A DNA stretch of 14,654 bases, taken from positions 1 through 14,654 of the forward strand of contig JBHPGW010000062.1 of NCBI GenBank assembly GCA_042569785.1, given 5' to 3'. The notes beneath the pieces were generated by a model that saw only the letters and a program-made list of their open reading frames with translations, made no database searches and was not told the DNA's origin. Shown here piece after piece: positions 8,188 to 14,463 of the stretch (its first letter is position 1; every line of letters starts with the position of its first letter). This DNA is from JBHPGW01 sp042569785 (GTDB lineage Bacteria > Planctomycetota > Phycisphaerae > Sedimentisphaerales > Anaerobacaceae). The position numbers and the translations under genes were made by a program.

Positions 8188-8679
8188 CTATATAGCAGGC
8201 CACTTAATGCCGTTGAGAACAACAAACATCGAGATGAGCAATCCAAGCACAGCGTAAACTTCGACCATAACCGCATACACGACGCCGGCCTTAAAAGCCA
8301 TTTCGGGTCTTTTGGCGGCCATCAAAATACCGCCTGCACAGACTTTACCCTGATGGATAGCGCTGATAAGGCCGGTAATGGCGATGGGGAGGCAACCACT
8401 GAGCGCCTGCAAACCCTGCTGCCAGCTTAGCTCTACAACACCTGCGCCAAAGACGTTCATCTTAAGCATTACCAAAAACGCCGCCAAAAAGCCGTAAAAA
8501 CCCTGTGTACCGGGAAGTACTACCATGATAAAGTTAAGGCCGTACCTTTCCGGTTTGTCGGTAAGTACGCCGGTAGCGCTTCTGCCTGCTATGCCAATAC
8601 CTACTGCAGAACCAGCTCCTGCCAAACCTACCGCCAGTGCCGCACCAACTAAAGCTAAAGCATTTCCTAAACCTAACAT
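8188..8679 (-). CDS. atpK: V/A-type ATPase subunit K (ion-binding ring proteolipid, double hairpin)
   Basis: A 163-residue membrane protein with four transmembrane helices, i.e. two fused hairpins as in Enterococcus hirae NtpK. Helix 1 has GAGSAVGIGIAG (21-32). Helix 2 carries LPGTQGFYG (55-63). Helix 3 has SAIHQGKV (106-113), and helix 4 has VMVEVYAVLG (137-146) with the ion-carrying Glu140. The first hairpin lacks a carboxylate in helix 2, as in NtpK. Thr58, Gln59, Tyr62, Gln110 and Glu140 match the residues that form the Na+ site of NtpK (Thr64, Gln65, Tyr68, Gln110, Glu139), suggesting Na+ coupling. GGGATG lies just before the ATG. The 83-bp gap before it is the longest inside the operon and contains a short CCGGA/TCCGG hairpin. 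Confidence 0.95.
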   Translation of the reverse strand: MLGLGNALALVGAALAVGLAGAGSAVGIGIAGRSATGVLTDKPERYGLNFIMVVLPGTQGFYGFLAAFLVMLKMNVFGAGVVELSWQQGLQALSGCLPIAITGLISAIHQGKVCAGGILMAAKRPEMAFKAGVVYAVMVEVYAVLGLLISMFVVLNGIKWPAI

Positions 8680-8762
8680 AACATCCCTTTCAAAAATAAA
8701 GTTAATCTTTCGTGTAATCTTTTTTTTATAATTACCGGATAACGGTCCGGAACTAACTGTTA

Positions 8763-10736
8763 TTATTGCTTTTTAATATAAATATGTTGATAGCGTTTTC
8801 CTAACGGCTCAAAGTTTTTTCCGCCTCCGACTAAAAATTTAGGGAAAAATTCGACGAACTGCAAACGTATCGTATGCACAAATGCACTTAAACCTGATAT
8901 TCCAGTGTTAAATAGATGCCCTACTACAAATACTATGATAGCCACTACGATCCCAATTCCATAAGGCAACATGTCCCTTGCGGTTATTGTCATGACGTTA
9001 ATGGCCATAGCCAGGCCGCCTGTTACCATTCCCAGTGCCATTAGACGCAGGTAGCTGAGCACATCGCCAAGGTAGAATATTGTGCTAAAGAGGTTGTAAG
9101 CGCCCATGCCGAGTCTTGCACCGATACCACCTTCACGCTGACTAAACAGCAGTATCGCAAGGGCAGGGATCAGGGCTATCTTCCCGAAGATACTTCCAAC
9201 AGTGGGAGTTATCATATCCGGTGCCATTTTGCTTGTTCCGAAAATGACGATCCCGTTAATCATTACTATCCATGTCAGGTTGTCGCAGGCGGCGGCAATA
9301 AAATCTTTTTTTGCCAGATTATGAATAAAGGCGGTGAAAATTCCGACCATGATCTGGAAGTATCCGAGTCCGCAGGAAATGGCGAAAAATAACATAGGTT
9401 TTTCCAGCGGGTCGAACCACATCATTGATTTTCTTAAATTCGAGAGTCCCGGTAAGAATTGTTGTATCGCGTCGCCGAACCAACCGCCGGTTAACGCACC
9501 TGCTCCGATCGTCAGCGTTGAACAGATGATCAACAGCCACATAAGTTTTTTGTCGCCCTGCATTTTTTTTATCAGATAAGCCGCAAAAGCGATGATAATA
9601 ATTCCGTAGGCGGCGTCTGTCAGGCACAAGGCGAAAAATATCCCGAAAAACGGTGCTAATAAAGCTGTCGGGTCGATCTCGATATGCTGAGGCATGCCGT
9701 ACAGGCGAGTGATGACCTCAAAGGGCCTGATGAGGTTTTTGTTTTCTATTTCCACCGGCACGGTTTCATCTTCGCCGGGGGTGGTTTCGGTCATGCTTGA
9801 TGCTTTAAAGCCAGCTACTAATTTTTCAAGGTGTTTGAGGTTCTTTTTCTTTGTCCAGCCTTCGTAGATGATGGTCTGCTCGGTTGCCGGTGATACGGCT
9901 TTGGTTTGCTCTCTGTTTAAGAGGTTTTCCTGGTGGTCGCAGAGTATTCGCAGGTTTAGAATGTCTTTGCTTAAAGAATTGGCTTGTTCGTGCTTAGCTT
10001 GCAGCTGCTGTTTTGTGTCTTTTAGTTTGTTCTCAGAGGCGGATATCAGTTCGGTAACAGTCCCCTCCATCGATTCGAAGCTTACCTGTCCGAAATCAGA
10101 TAATCTGAGAAGTTTTTGTGCCTCGCTCGCTTTTTCATTCATGCAGACGAACAGACAGGCGACCCTGTTATCGGTTATTCCGACCTGCTGAACCGCGGCA
10201 CCGAGTTCAGTGATGTCAGAGAGCACCTGGTCGATGTGCTGGGTCGGTATCAATCCAGCTATACATGTAGTCTGAGCAAGTTGGCCGATCAGTTCTACCG
10301 GTGTCTCAAGCGAAACCCATGGGCGTAATTCAACCAGCATGCCGGAGAGATTTTCACATTCGGTTTCAAGCTGTTCAATAGCCTCCTGGCATTGCAGGGC
10401 ACTTTCTATCGTTTCGCTGTTTTTCTCATCGGCTACCGCTTTCTCATAGGCCTGCTGGTCAATAACGGTTCTTGGTGCCAGGGCGGCGGTGATGCCTTTT
10501 GCCCCTGGTGCGTATTTTTTAAGGAATGTAAGAGCGGTTTTTAACCGTCCCAGACGTTCTTCGACCTCTCTTGGGCGATCAGCGGCTTTTGTAAGGTCGG
10601 GGAAGTCCTTGCTGATCATTGCCTCTTCGGCGTTTAGTATCTGACAAATGCCGTTATGCTGCAGCATCTCGAGAAGTTCAGTAGCCTCGGTGCGATGACT
10701 GACGATCATAACCTTTGCCATTTGAGAAATGGCCAT
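8763..10736 (-). CDS. atpI: V/A-type ATPase subunit I (stator with ion half-channels)
   Basis: A 657-residue subunit of the V-ATPase 116-kDa family. The N-terminal half (1 to about 345) is cytoplasmic and rich in helical coiled coil, and anchors the E/H stalks. The C-terminal half has seven or eight membrane helices, starting near DPTALLAPFFGIFFALCLTDAAYG. Two conserved arginines needed for ion transfer are visible: Arg564 in LGDVLSYLRLMALGM and Arg624 in HTIRLQFVEFFPKF. The C-terminal GGGKNFEPLGKRY is also typical. The start follows the stop of subunit H by 3 bp, and its ribosome site (AAAGGA) lies within the last codons of subunit H, so translation is probably coupled. Confidence 0.95.
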   Translation of the reverse strand: MAISQMAKVMIVSHRTEATELLEMLQHNGICQILNAEEAMISKDFPDLTKAADRPREVEERLGRLKTALTFLKKYAPGAKGITAALAPRTVIDQQAYEKAVADEKNSETIESALQCQEAIEQLETECENLSGMLVELRPWVSLETPVELIGQLAQTTCIAGLIPTQHIDQVLSDITELGAAVQQVGITDNRVACLFVCMNEKASEAQKLLRLSDFGQVSFESMEGTVTELISASENKLKDTKQQLQAKHEQANSLSKDILNLRILCDHQENLLNREQTKAVSPATEQTIIYEGWTKKKNLKHLEKLVAGFKASSMTETTPGEDETVPVEIENKNLIRPFEVITRLYGMPQHIEIDPTALLAPFFGIFFALCLTDAAYGIIIIAFAAYLIKKMQGDKKLMWLLIICSTLTIGAGALTGGWFGDAIQQFLPGLSNLRKSMMWFDPLEKPMLFFAISCGLGYFQIMVGIFTAFIHNLAKKDFIAAACDNLTWIVMINGIVIFGTSKMAPDMITPTVGSIFGKIALIPALAILLFSQREGGIGARLGMGAYNLFSTIFYLGDVLSYLRLMALGMVTGGLAMAINVMTITARDMLPYGIGIVVAIIVFVVGHLFNTGISGLSAFVHTIRLQFVEFFPKFLVGGGKNFEPLGKRYQHIYIKKQ

Positions 10737-10739
10737 AGT

Positions 10740-11045
10740 CTATCCTTTTAAGTAATCCATTACTTTTGCGGTTGCGTTAGCCATTTTACTGCCGACGTTT
10801 TTGCGCAGTTGTTCACGGTCTTTTTCAGCTTTTGCTTTGAGTTTTTCGGCCTGCTCGAACCCCTGTTTTTGAGCATTGTCAACAGCTGTGTCTATCGCGA
10901 GGCGCCTTTGTTGTTGGGCTTGTTCGAGTTTGGAGAGCCTGTCTTTGTGGCTTTGCTCAACCTGCTGGGCGGCGTGAGTTTTGGCCTGCTCGATGATTTC
11001 CTGAGCCTGAGTCTCAGCTTCCTTGATTCTTTTTATCAACTCCAT
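10740..11045 (-). CDS. atpH: V/A-type ATPase subunit H/G (small peripheral-stalk coiled coil)
   Basis: About 101 residues, almost wholly helical and rich in Glu, Gln, Lys and Ala, starting MELIKRIKEAETQAQEIIEQ. It matches the first gene of archaeal-type operons (AhaH-like), whose product forms a right-handed coiled coil with subunit E. An in-frame ATG 8 codons upstream (11069) exists, but AGGGG lies 6 nt before the ATG at 11045, so I prefer the shorter form. It is the first gene of the ATPase block, 85 bp after mdh, with a promoter-like site between them. Its stop is 3 bp from the start of subunit I. Confidence 0.88.
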   Translation of the reverse strand: MELIKRIKEAETQAQEIIEQAKTHAAQQVEQSHKDRLSKLEQAQQQRRLAIDTAVDNAQKQGFEQAEKLKAKAEKDREQLRKNVGSKMANATAKVMDYLKG

Positions 11046-11051
11046 TTGTAT

Positions 11052-11056
11052 CCCCT
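11052..11056 (-). promoter_or_regulatory. Ribosome binding site that fixes the subunit H start
   Basis: AGGGG on the minus strand, 6 nt before the ATG at 11045. It lies inside the coding part of the alternative 109-residue form and argues for the 101-residue form. Confidence 0.65.
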
Positions 11057-11079
11057 GCTTTTTATCCATTCAAAGCGTT

Positions 11080-11109
11080 ATAATATACAGTGTTATCGGC
11101 AGATAACAA
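11080..11109 (-). promoter_or_regulatory. Candidate ATPase operon promoter with an 18-bp palindrome
   Basis: On the minus strand TTGTTA (11109-11104) is followed after 16 bp by TATATT, or after 18 bp by TATTAT, giving a plausible start of transcription near 11072. Between the two boxes lies TGTTATC-N4-GATAACA (11091-11108), a perfect 7-bp inverted repeat, in the position of a repressor operator. No T-run follows it on the minus strand, so it does not look like an mdh terminator. No regulator can be named. Confidence 0.45.
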
Positions 11110-11130
11110 TAAATAATCGATTTTTTTTGT

Positions 11131-12063
11131 TTATACAAGTTCCTCAACCTTTGCGATGAGCTTTTTTACATGGTCAAGGGATTCTGCAAACTGTGCTTGT
11201 TCAGCGGCGTTGAGATCCAACTCGATAACTTTCTCGACGCCATTTTCGCCAAGAATGACAGGGACGCCAACAAAACAGCCGCCCGCGTCATATTCACTAT
11301 CGCAGTAAGCGCAGCAACAGATCACGCTTTTTTTGTCTTCGAGAATTGCTTTTGCCATTTTGACGGCACCTGCCGCTGGTGCGTAATAGGCGCTGTAGCC
11401 GAGCAGATTGACGATTTCGATACCGCCTTTGCGGGTTCTTTCTATCAGTTCGGCTATTTTTTCTTCGCTGAGCAGTTCCGTTACCGGTATTCCGCTGACA
11501 GTAGTAAATCTGGGCAAAGGCACCATGTCATCGCCGTGTCCGCCCATCAAAACTCCTTTGACATCTTCTACACTTACGCCGATCTCTGCGGCGAGAAAGC
11601 AACTGAACCTGGCTACATCCAATGCACCGGCCATTCCCATTACCTTGTTTTTGGCAAAGCCGCTGACCTTAGCTGCTATATTTACCATCGCGTCAAGCGG
11701 ATTGCATACTACTATTATATAGCTGTCGGGCGAATATTTTTTGATCTGCTCGGTAACGGATTTTACGATTCCCGCGTTTTTTGCCAGCAGATCGTCTCTG
11801 CTCATCCCTGGTTTACGTGGCAGGCCGCTGGTGATGATGACGATATCGCTGTCAGCGGTTTTTGACCAATCGGTGGTTCCCGTGATGTTACTGTCGTAAA
11901 GCTGTACAGGCCCGGATTCCGCCATATCCAGTGCCTTGCCCTGACCCAGACCGTCTACTATATCGATAAGGACGATATCGCCCAGATCCTCAGTCGCTGC
12001 GATGTGAGCGGTGGTTGCTCCTACATTTCCTGCGCCAACTACGGTTATTTTGCTTCTGGCCAC
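11131..12063 (-). CDS. mdh: NAD-dependent malate dehydrogenase (LDH-like type)
   Basis: Interconverts malate and oxaloacetate with NAD(H) in the cytoplasm. From the chosen start the protein has 310 residues, usual for the tetrameric LDH-like bacterial group. The dinucleotide-binding loop is VGAGNVGATTA (9-19), with Asp34 at the end of strand 2 for NAD. The substrate loop GLPRKPGMSRDDLL (80-93) has Arg83 and Arg89; Arg83 is the residue that selects malate over lactate. Asn121 (VCNPLD), Asp149/Arg152 (ALDVAR) and catalytic His176 (GGHGDD) are present. The open frame reaches 12105, but family similarity starts at GTG 12063, which has AAGGAG 6 nt upstream. It is divergent from the membrane glycosyltransferase-like gene and lies upstream of the ATPase on the same strand. 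Confidence 0.95.
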   Translation of the reverse strand: MARSKITVVGAGNVGATTAHIAATEDLGDIVLIDIVDGLGQGKALDMAESGPVQLYDSNITGTTDWSKTADSDIVIITSGLPRKPGMSRDDLLAKNAGIVKSVTEQIKKYSPDSYIIVVCNPLDAMVNIAAKVSGFAKNKVMGMAGALDVARFSCFLAAEIGVSVEDVKGVLMGGHGDDMVPLPRFTTVSGIPVTELLSEEKIAELIERTRKGGIEIVNLLGYSAYYAPAAGAVKMAKAILEDKKSVICCCAYCDSEYDAGGCFVGVPVILGENGVEKVIELDLNAAEQAQFAESLDHVKKLIAKVEELV

Positions 12064-12069
12064 GAAAAT

Positions 12070-12075
12070 CTCCTT
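12070..12075 (-). promoter_or_regulatory. Ribosome binding site that fixes the GTG start of mdh
   Basis: AAGGAG on the minus strand, exactly 6 nt before GTG 12063-12061. It overrides the ATG at 12105, whose extra 14 residues do not match malate dehydrogenases. Confidence 0.8.
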
Positions 12076-12096
12076 AAAAAAACGTGAATTTGCAAG

Positions 12097-12132
12097 ATTA
12101 TACAAAAAATTTGCAAATATGCAAAATTTTTT
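12097..12132 (-). promoter_or_regulatory. Candidate mdh promoter overlapping an AT-rich palindrome
   Basis: The minus strand has a perfect TATAAT (12102-12097) with TTTGCA 17 bp upstream (12125-12120), which would start transcription near 12090 and leave a leader of about 27 nt. The -35 box lies in a palindrome: AAAAAATTTGCA (12104-12115), AATA, TGCAAAATTTTTT (12120-12132), perfect but for one extra T. It lies in the 124-bp region between the divergent genes, so a protein bound here could affect both. A plus-strand TTGTCA (12131-12136) has no convincing -10 partner. Confidence 0.5.
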
Positions 12133-12187
12133 GTCATACTTCCGGTCTTTTGATACGCCTTATATATGTAAAGGTATTAAGAATTGG

Positions 12188-13690
12188 ATGGCTGATATGA
12201 AGCGAAAGATATTTACGGTGATTTTTGTTTTGCTGTTACTGGGTTCGGTGGGCCTTAGAATTTACAAGGCTCACTACACAGGTATTACCTATGATGAGTC
12301 ATTTACTTACAGTAACTTTTGCGGCAGTGTTGGCAGGGCGTTGACTTATTATCGAAACCCCAACAATAATCATGTCATCAACTCGATCTTTATTTGTCTT
12401 GTCGGTAAGCTCTTCGGCTCTTACGAACATTTCATCAGGATCCATTCTGTAATATTTTCGGCGGTTTTTTCGTTTTCTGTTGCTTATATAGTTTGCAAAA
12501 CGATCCGATCGGATGTTTTAAAGATACTGCTGACATCGCTTGTGTTATTGAACTGGTTTGTTTTTGATCTGTCTTTCCTGGCGAGGGGCTATTCTATTGC
12601 GCTAGCCGGTTGTTACGCCGGCCTTGCAGGGATAGTTTGGCTGTTGACTGAAAGAATCAAATACCGTTACCGATTTGTCCCTGTGATGGTAATTGTTTTG
12701 ATGAATTTTTTTGCGATGGGGTCAATGCTTTCGAGCCTTTTTGTTATGGTTAGTATCAATGCCGTGTTTATTCTGCTGTATTCACACCGTGTATTCAGTG
12801 ACTCGCCGAACAGGTTAAGGCCGGCAGTTTTGAATATTGTCGGTATCGGTTTGTTGACTATTGGCTCTCTATTGCTGCTTTATAAAGAACTAATCGGTTT
12901 TATTGTAAAGGGCGAAAATACAGGTGACAATTCGTTTGCTCTGCTTATGAAACAGTTACTTGTCGATTCGATGGCAGGGCAGGGTGGTAAATTCACGTTT
13001 TTTGTTTATTGTGTTTTTGTTTCCTGCTTAGTTTTGTCCTCGGTTTTTATCATATATCGACTTTGCAAAAAAAATACGGACCTGGGTATAACTTTTGAAA
13101 GTCCTGCGGTTTTTTTTGTTATGGTTACCCTCGCGACGATACTGGTTATGTTCGTTCATCGTGTTGTGCTGAAGATGCCTTTGGGTTTCATGAGGAATGG
13201 TGTTTTTCTTGTCCCGCTCTTACAGATAAGCGCGGTAGCGTTGCTGGATATATGCTGGGGTAAACTGAAAAACAAAGCAATTCTAACTGTTATGATCAGA
13301 GGCTGTGTTATCGTTGTTTTAGTGTTGTTGATGTTGGTTAATCTGCCTTCGAGTCATGCGGTTGAGGTTTACAACTGGGCTCAGCAGAGCCTTTCGGCGC
13401 CCTTACTGCGCAGGCTCAAAGAGATCGACCCGCACAGAACATGGAAAATAGGCTTAATACAGGAAACCCAATATTGCAATCTGCCTTTGTTATATTACCG
13501 TCAGTTCGATCATAAGTTCCAGGTTGTTTACTCCGGTGATTGGGACGTCCTTATATTGCCCGAAACTTTAAAACCCGAAAAAACCGTTTTTCTCGATGTA
13601 CAGCGGTTCAAAAAATTTAACTGTTTTGTCTGTTTTAATCCGCGAAAAACCGGCGTTTTTGCCGATTCCACAGATAGCATAAAATATTGA
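12188..13690 (+). CDS. Multi-pass membrane protein, GT-C (family 39-like) glycosyltransferase candidate
   Basis: About 500 residues with ten or so hydrophobic segments; the first is residues 7-26. The first external loop has YDES (Asp36-Glu37), the acidic pair that GT-C enzymes keep just after helix 1. Next comes NPNNNHVIN (57-65), and ARGYSIAL (132-139) follows another helix, both common in the dolichyl/undecaprenyl-phosphate sugar transferase families. MRNGVFLVPLL (335-345) and a soluble C-terminal tail of about 110 residues follow. Such enzymes move a sugar from a lipid carrier onto lipid A, protein or glycan at the outer face of the inner membrane; donor and acceptor here are unknown. The frame is open to 12011, over the mdh start, so the ATG at 12188 (or 12197, which has GGAT upstream) is more likely. 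It is divergent from mdh. Confidence 0.7.
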   Translation: MADMKRKIFTVIFVLLLLGSVGLRIYKAHYTGITYDESFTYSNFCGSVGRALTYYRNPNNNHVINSIFICLVGKLFGSYEHFIRIHSVIFSAVFSFSVAYIVCKTIRSDVLKILLTSLVLLNWFVFDLSFLARGYSIALAGCYAGLAGIVWLLTERIKYRYRFVPVMVIVLMNFFAMGSMLSSLFVMVSINAVFILLYSHRVFSDSPNRLRPAVLNIVGIGLLTIGSLLLLYKELIGFIVKGENTGDNSFALLMKQLLVDSMAGQGGKFTFFVYCVFVSCLVLSSVFIIYRLCKKNTDLGITFESPAVFFVMVTLATILVMFVHRVVLKMPLGFMRNGVFLVPLLQISAVALLDICWGKLKNKAILTVMIRGCVIVVLVLLMLVNLPSSHAVEVYNWAQQSLSAPLLRRLKEIDPHRTWKIGLIQETQYCNLPLLYYRQFDHKFQVVYSGDWDVLILPETLKPEKTVFLDVQRFKKFNCFVCFNPRKTGVFADSTDSIKY

Positions 13691-13763
13691 GATACAAAGA
13701 CAAAAAAAAATCATGAAAAGATAATGGTTTTACCGATAAATATTATAAATGATTCAGGCTTGC

Positions 13764-13866
13764 TACCGTCCGGATCGTTCGTGATTAAAAAATAATGAAA
13801 TCGTGCCATATGTGCCGATTAACATTGAAATTGAAAATCACACGAACGTCCGGACGGTATTTTTTT
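13764..13866 (+). other. Long-armed inverted repeat ending in a T-run (terminator, structured RNA or small mobile element)
   Basis: The left arm, 13764-13786 (TACCGTCCGGA, T, CGTTCGTGATT), pairs with the right arm, 13836-13859, with only a 1-nt and a 2-nt bulge: 22 base pairs around a 49-nt loop. Seven Ts (13860-13866) follow directly on the plus strand. Inside the loop AATCG (13799-13803) and CGATT (13816-13820) could form a second small stem. It lies 73 bp after the glycosyltransferase-like gene and just before the GNAT promoter, so it may end the former's transcript. The long loop is unusual for a plain terminator. There is no flanking target duplication that I can see. Confidence 0.6.
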
Positions 13867-13885
13867 GTGCATCTGGAAAAAATGT

Positions 13886-13914
13886 TTAACAAAACACGCA
13901 CAAAAAAGTACAAT
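13886..13914 (+). promoter_or_regulatory. Promoter of the GNAT gene
   Basis: TTAACA (13886-13891), a 17-bp spacer, then TACAAT (13909-13914), each one base off the sigma-70-type consensus. The expected transcription start is about 6-7 bases after the -10, i.e. at or next to the A of the ATG at 13921. With no Shine-Dalgarno visible, this predicts a leaderless message. Confidence 0.55.
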
Positions 13915-13920
13915 AGCAAA

Positions 13921-14388
13921 ATGATGAAAGTTAGAAACGCCAAAATATCCGATGCACAACAGATCTCAGCACTGATCACCAACTATGCTGAACACGACAA
14001 AATGCTCTTTCGTTCGTTAGCTGACATTTACGAAAATCTGCAATCCTTTATTGTTGTGGAAAACGAATCGGCCATTGTCGGCTGCTGCGCACTGGAAATA
14101 ATCTGGTCCGACCTGGCAGAGATCAAATCCCTCGCCGTCGCAGAATCCAGCGTAGGCACAGGCGTAGGTAAAATGCTCATCACAGCTGCAGTGGAAAAGG
14201 CCGAACAACTCGGCCTGCCCCGCGTTTTCGCCCTGACCTTAACCCCGGAATTCTTCCAAAAGGCCGGCTTCGAAACCATCGAAAAAGAATCCCTCCCAAT
14301 GAAAGTCTGGCGAGACTGCGCCAAGTGCCCCAAACAACAAAACTGCGACGAAACCGCAATGATTAAAACCGTCGCTCGTGACTCGTGA
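13921..14388 (+). CDS. GNAT acetyltransferase, short N-acetylglutamate-synthase-like group
   Basis: 155 residues with a single GNAT domain. The opening VRNAKISDAQQISALI and the middle VVENESAIVGCCALEIIWSDLAEIKSLAV are typical of the small ArgA-like family that acetylates glutamate (first step of arginine synthesis); other amines are possible. The acetyl-CoA loop is GTGVG (79-83), but the usual Gln/Arg just before it is Val78. RVFALTLTPEFFQKAGF (101-117) is the C-terminal core. The tail KVWRDCAKCPKQQNC (128-142) has Cys133, Cys136 and Cys142, a cluster seen in this subfamily. The frame is open to 13795, across the inverted repeat, but those residues do not fit. The start at 13921 agrees with the promoter. 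The last codons (ARDS) and the stop come from a 7-bp-period repeat. Codons look more GC-rich than in the glycosyltransferase-like gene. Confidence 0.8.
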   Translation: MMKVRNAKISDAQQISALITNYAEHDKMLFRSLADIYENLQSFIVVENESAIVGCCALEIIWSDLAEIKSLAVAESSVGTGVGKMLITAAVEKAEQLGLPRVFALTLTPEFFQKAGFETIEKESLPMKVWRDCAKCPKQQNCDETAMIKTVARDS

Positions 14389-14404
14389 CCCGTCGTTCGT
14401 CATT
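14370..14404. repeat. 7-bp-period array at the GNAT gene end
   Basis: CG falls at 14370, 14377, 14384, 14391 and 14398, exactly every 7 bases; units read CGTCGCT, CGTGACT, CGTGACC, CGTCGTT, CGTCATT. The array includes the stop codon (14386-14388) and the last four sense codons of the GNAT gene. Its CGTGACT unit is also found in the array at 6466-6512. Confidence 0.75.
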
Positions 14405-14424
14405 GCTGCAATCCCCACTCTGTC

Positions 14425-14444
14425 ATTCCTGCGAAGGCAGGAAT
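14425..14444. repeat. Perfect 8-bp hairpin of the dispersed REP-like kind
   Basis: ATTCCTGC, loop GAAG, GCAGGAAT: a perfect palindrome within the longer phrase TGTCATTCCTGCGAAGGCAG. Similar phrases are scattered between genes in many bacterial genomes. No T-run follows on the plus strand, so it is not a standard terminator, although it is the only hairpin after the GNAT gene. Confidence 0.6.
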
Positions 14445-14463
14445 CCACTAAAAAAAGCAACCA

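Noticed and set aside
2279..11045. F-type ATP synthase operon
   Set aside because: Catalytic A, degenerate B, the 657-residue subunit I, the four-helix K and the C/D/F/E set are all V/A-type; no alpha, beta, gamma, a, b or delta genes are present.
11170..11865. 231-residue plus-strand open frame inside mdh
   Set aside because: It lies opposite the well-conserved malate dehydrogenase; its composition is that of a shadow frame.
12011..12187. Longer N-terminus for the membrane glycosyltransferase-like gene
   Set aside because: It would overlap the mdh start region and both promoter elements, and the extra residues look like a shadow of mdh.
13795..13920. Longer GNAT protein starting inside the inverted repeat
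   Set aside because: The extra 42 residues do not match GNAT proteins and run through the hairpin, T-run and promoter.
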